NCBI RefSeq assembly: GCF_020164535.1
Contig: NZ_JAIQZC010000003.1
Coordinates: 1-64,000 of the forward strand
DNA from: Psychroflexus montanilacus
Lineage (GTDB): Bacteria; Bacteroidota; Bacteroidia; Flavobacteriales; Flavobacteriaceae
Direction: 5' to 3'
Length of the DNA stretch: 64,000 nt
This document shows, one piece after another, positions 63,015-64,000 of the stretch. Made by a program: the position numbers and the translations under genes. How positions within the stretch are numbered: the first letter of the stretch is position 1; every line of letters begins with the position of its first letter. Under the pieces are notes generated by a model. That model made no database searches. It was not told where the DNA came from and worked only from the letters and a program-made list of their open reading frames with translations.

Positions 63015-63431
63015 TTAAAATGTTTTTAAATGCTCTTTCATTTGAAGACGTTCTATGGAAAAGGTCTTTGACTTTTGGTCTAAAACATCGATTAATAGGA
63101 TTGCTTTATCAGCGATTTTGGGAGTATCTAGCTTTTGATTAAGTTTTTGTGAATCCGTTTTTAGAACCAATTGATAAAGTAATTCTGACAGGTGTTTGAG
63201 GTGAGTTTCATGAAAATCTGAAATGTAGTCTAGAAATTCTTTAGATTCCATTTCACTTACCTTACCCAGATTTAAATCAAGCTCGCCTTGCAGAGTGGCA
63301 TCGATTTCATCTAGTTCGTCTGAAGTAGTATTAGCATTAAGACCCATCACTTTTTCAATTAAACTGATAAGCATCAAGCTTAATTTTTCGACTTCACGTT
63401 CCAGATAATCTTTACTGTGTTGCATTGACAT
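63015..63431 (-). CDS. Small helical protein of unknown function (138 aa)
   Basis: Four predicted helices, acidic and Leu-rich (YLEREVEKLSLMLISLIEKVMGL, LDLNLGKVSEMESKEFLDYI, HLKHLSELLYQLVLK, KAILLIDVLDQ), so probably a helical bundle. No family recognised. The ATGs at 63431 (MSMQHSKDYLE) or 63425 suit best. The frame also opens at 63467, but its first 12 codons come from the 93-bp repeat. If that start is used, the repeat supplies the translation signal. Confidence 0.7.
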   Translation of the reverse strand: MSMQHSKDYLEREVEKLSLMLISLIEKVMGLNANTTSDELDEIDATLQGELDLNLGKVSEMESKEFLDYISDFHETHLKHLSELLYQLVLKTDSQKLNQKLDTPKIADKAILLIDVLDQKSKTFSIERLQMKEHLKTF

Positions 63432-63439
63432 TTTTTCTT

Positions 63440-63532
63440 TGTGTTCTCTGTGACTTTGTGTTTTCATTTCACCACGGAGTCACAGAGGTCACGGAGGAAT
63501 TTTATTAAAGTTAAATCCCTTTAGGGATGGCT
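63440..63532. repeat. 93-bp direct repeat, copy B (overlaps ABC gene 3' end)
   Basis: Identical to copy A at 62123-62215. Its right end is the real 3' end of the peptide ABC ATPase gene (last seven codons and TAA). The hairpin (63446-63455 / 63478-63487) follows the stop and may act as its terminator. Confidence 0.95.
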
Positions 63533-64000
63533 TCTATTAGTTGTTTGGTATAAGCTTTTTCAGGATGGGCATACACGGCATCCGCTTCGCCCTGTTCTAC
63601 AATTTTGCCCTGATGCATCACTAAAAGCTGATCGGCCATGTATTTTACTACCGCTAAATCATGAGAGATAAAGATATAGGTGAACCCAAAATCAGTTTTA
63701 AGTTCATTGAGTAAATTCAACACCTGCGCCTGTACCGAAATATCCAAAGCCGACACCGATTCATCACAAACAATCAGTTTAGGTTCTACCGCAATGGTTC
63801 GGGCAATGCCAATACGCTGGCGCTGACCACCACTGAACTCATGCGGATACCGGTCGAAATGGGCGTTAGACAAGCCAACACGTTCCAAAAGCTCGATAGT
63901 TTTTTGTCGTCTTGCCTCAGAACTTCCATACAACCCATGAACTTTCATCGGTTCCATGATGGCTTTGCCCACCGAAAGCCGTGGATTTAAACTTGAAAAC
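63511..64000 (-). CDS. Peptide ABC transporter ATP-binding protein, 5' part beyond the window
   Basis: C-terminal ~163 residues of an Opp/Dpp-type ATPase. From the right edge it reads FSSLNPRLSVGKAIMEPM (Q-loop region), then FSGGQRQRIGIARTIAV (signature), LIVCDESVSALDISVQAQVL (Walker B/D-loop) and FISHDLAVVKYMAD (H-loop), ending KQLIEAIPKGI. The Walker A part lies outside the window. A GTG inside the fragment is not a true start. It energises uptake of oligopeptides. Its last codons are duplicated 1317 bp downstream. Confidence 0.93.
   Translation of the reverse strand, partial: FSSLNPRLSVGKAIMEPMKVHGLYGSSEARRQKTIELLERVGLSNAHFDRYPHEFSGGQRQRIGIARTIAVEPKLIVCDESVSALDISVQAQVLNLLNELKTDFGFTYIFISHDLAVVKYMADQLLVMHQGKIVEQGEADAVYAHPEKAYTKQLIEAIPKGI

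Overview
The window looks like chromosomal DNA of a Bacteroidota bacterium, most likely a member of the Flavobacteriaceae. It is AT-rich. It carries an exosortase of the XrtF type with its partner protein, a mevalonate-pathway pair (class II HMG-CoA reductase and a GYDIA-type GHMP kinase), a fused ABC permease/M1 aminopeptidase, a GH3-family enzyme and a HYC_CC_PP protein. Start codons rarely have a Shine-Dalgarno sequence, and TAnnTTTG boxes (the Bacteroidota -7 element) lie just upstream of about fifteen genes. Most of the window is ordinary housekeeping sequence. No phage, transposase, rRNA or CRISPR array is visible.

Layout. 1-251: 8-bp tandem repeat running off the left edge. 252-6647 (-): fused permease/peptidase with its ATPase, then a DUF2807 protein and a ligase-associated exonuclease. 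6774-15266: lpxH, tatA (-), then a seven-gene + strand run (M23 peptidase, GH3 enzyme, nucleoside-phosphorylase-like protein, rfbBACD for dTDP-L-rhamnose). 15441-22299 (-): mfd, a 58-aa membrane protein, a methyltransferase and an ABC-F ATPase, plus a 53-aa membrane protein on the + strand. 22458-27506 (+): asd, a beta-strand-rich secreted protein, a prolyl-oligopeptidase lipoprotein and a small membrane protein. 27662-28340 (-): tRNA-Phe followed by a GIY-YIG nuclease gene and three 100-bp repeats made of the tRNA 3' end and its terminator. 28436-36085 (+): coaX, an outer-membrane protein, a TPR protein, lptC, a small membrane protein, a CNNM/CorC protein and ppiD. 36142-38363 (-): mevalonate pair. 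38567-43211 (+): DPP-IV-like peptidase, POT peptide transporter and a thioredoxin-like protein. 43208-48949 (-): wza, wzc, NlpC/P60 and comEC, with a WbpM-like gene divergent from wza. 51042-52620: GAF-domain protein, xrtF and its partner. 52638-60868 (+): HYC_CC_PP protein, CusA-, TolC- and CusB-like efflux genes, and an HMA-MauE fusion. 60980-64000 (-): dinB, Uma2 nuclease, a helical protein and a peptide ABC ATPase cut by the right edge.

How the genes work together. Much of the window serves the cell envelope: lipid A (lpxH), LPS export (lptC), rhamnose precursors (rfbBACD), capsule export (wza/wzc/WbpM), outer-membrane folding (ppiD), murein hydrolases, Tat export and exosortase. Peptide use is covered by two S9 peptidases, the POT transporter and the peptide ABC ATPase. 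The Cus-like block handles Cu/Ag-type metal.

Most interesting observation. At two unrelated places (tRNA-Phe near 28.2 kb and the peptide ABC ATPase near 63.5 kb), the 3' end of a resident gene plus the hairpin behind it is duplicated on the far side of a small cargo: a GIY-YIG gene at the first, a Uma2 nuclease with a helical protein at the second. This looks like insertion that re-creates the host gene's 3' end. A second point is that the uncharacterised protein beside the GH3 enzyme carries the ribose-binding and catalytic motifs of nucleoside phosphorylases. Coordinates come from reading the sequence directly. Family names come from recognition of motifs and layout, since no search was run.
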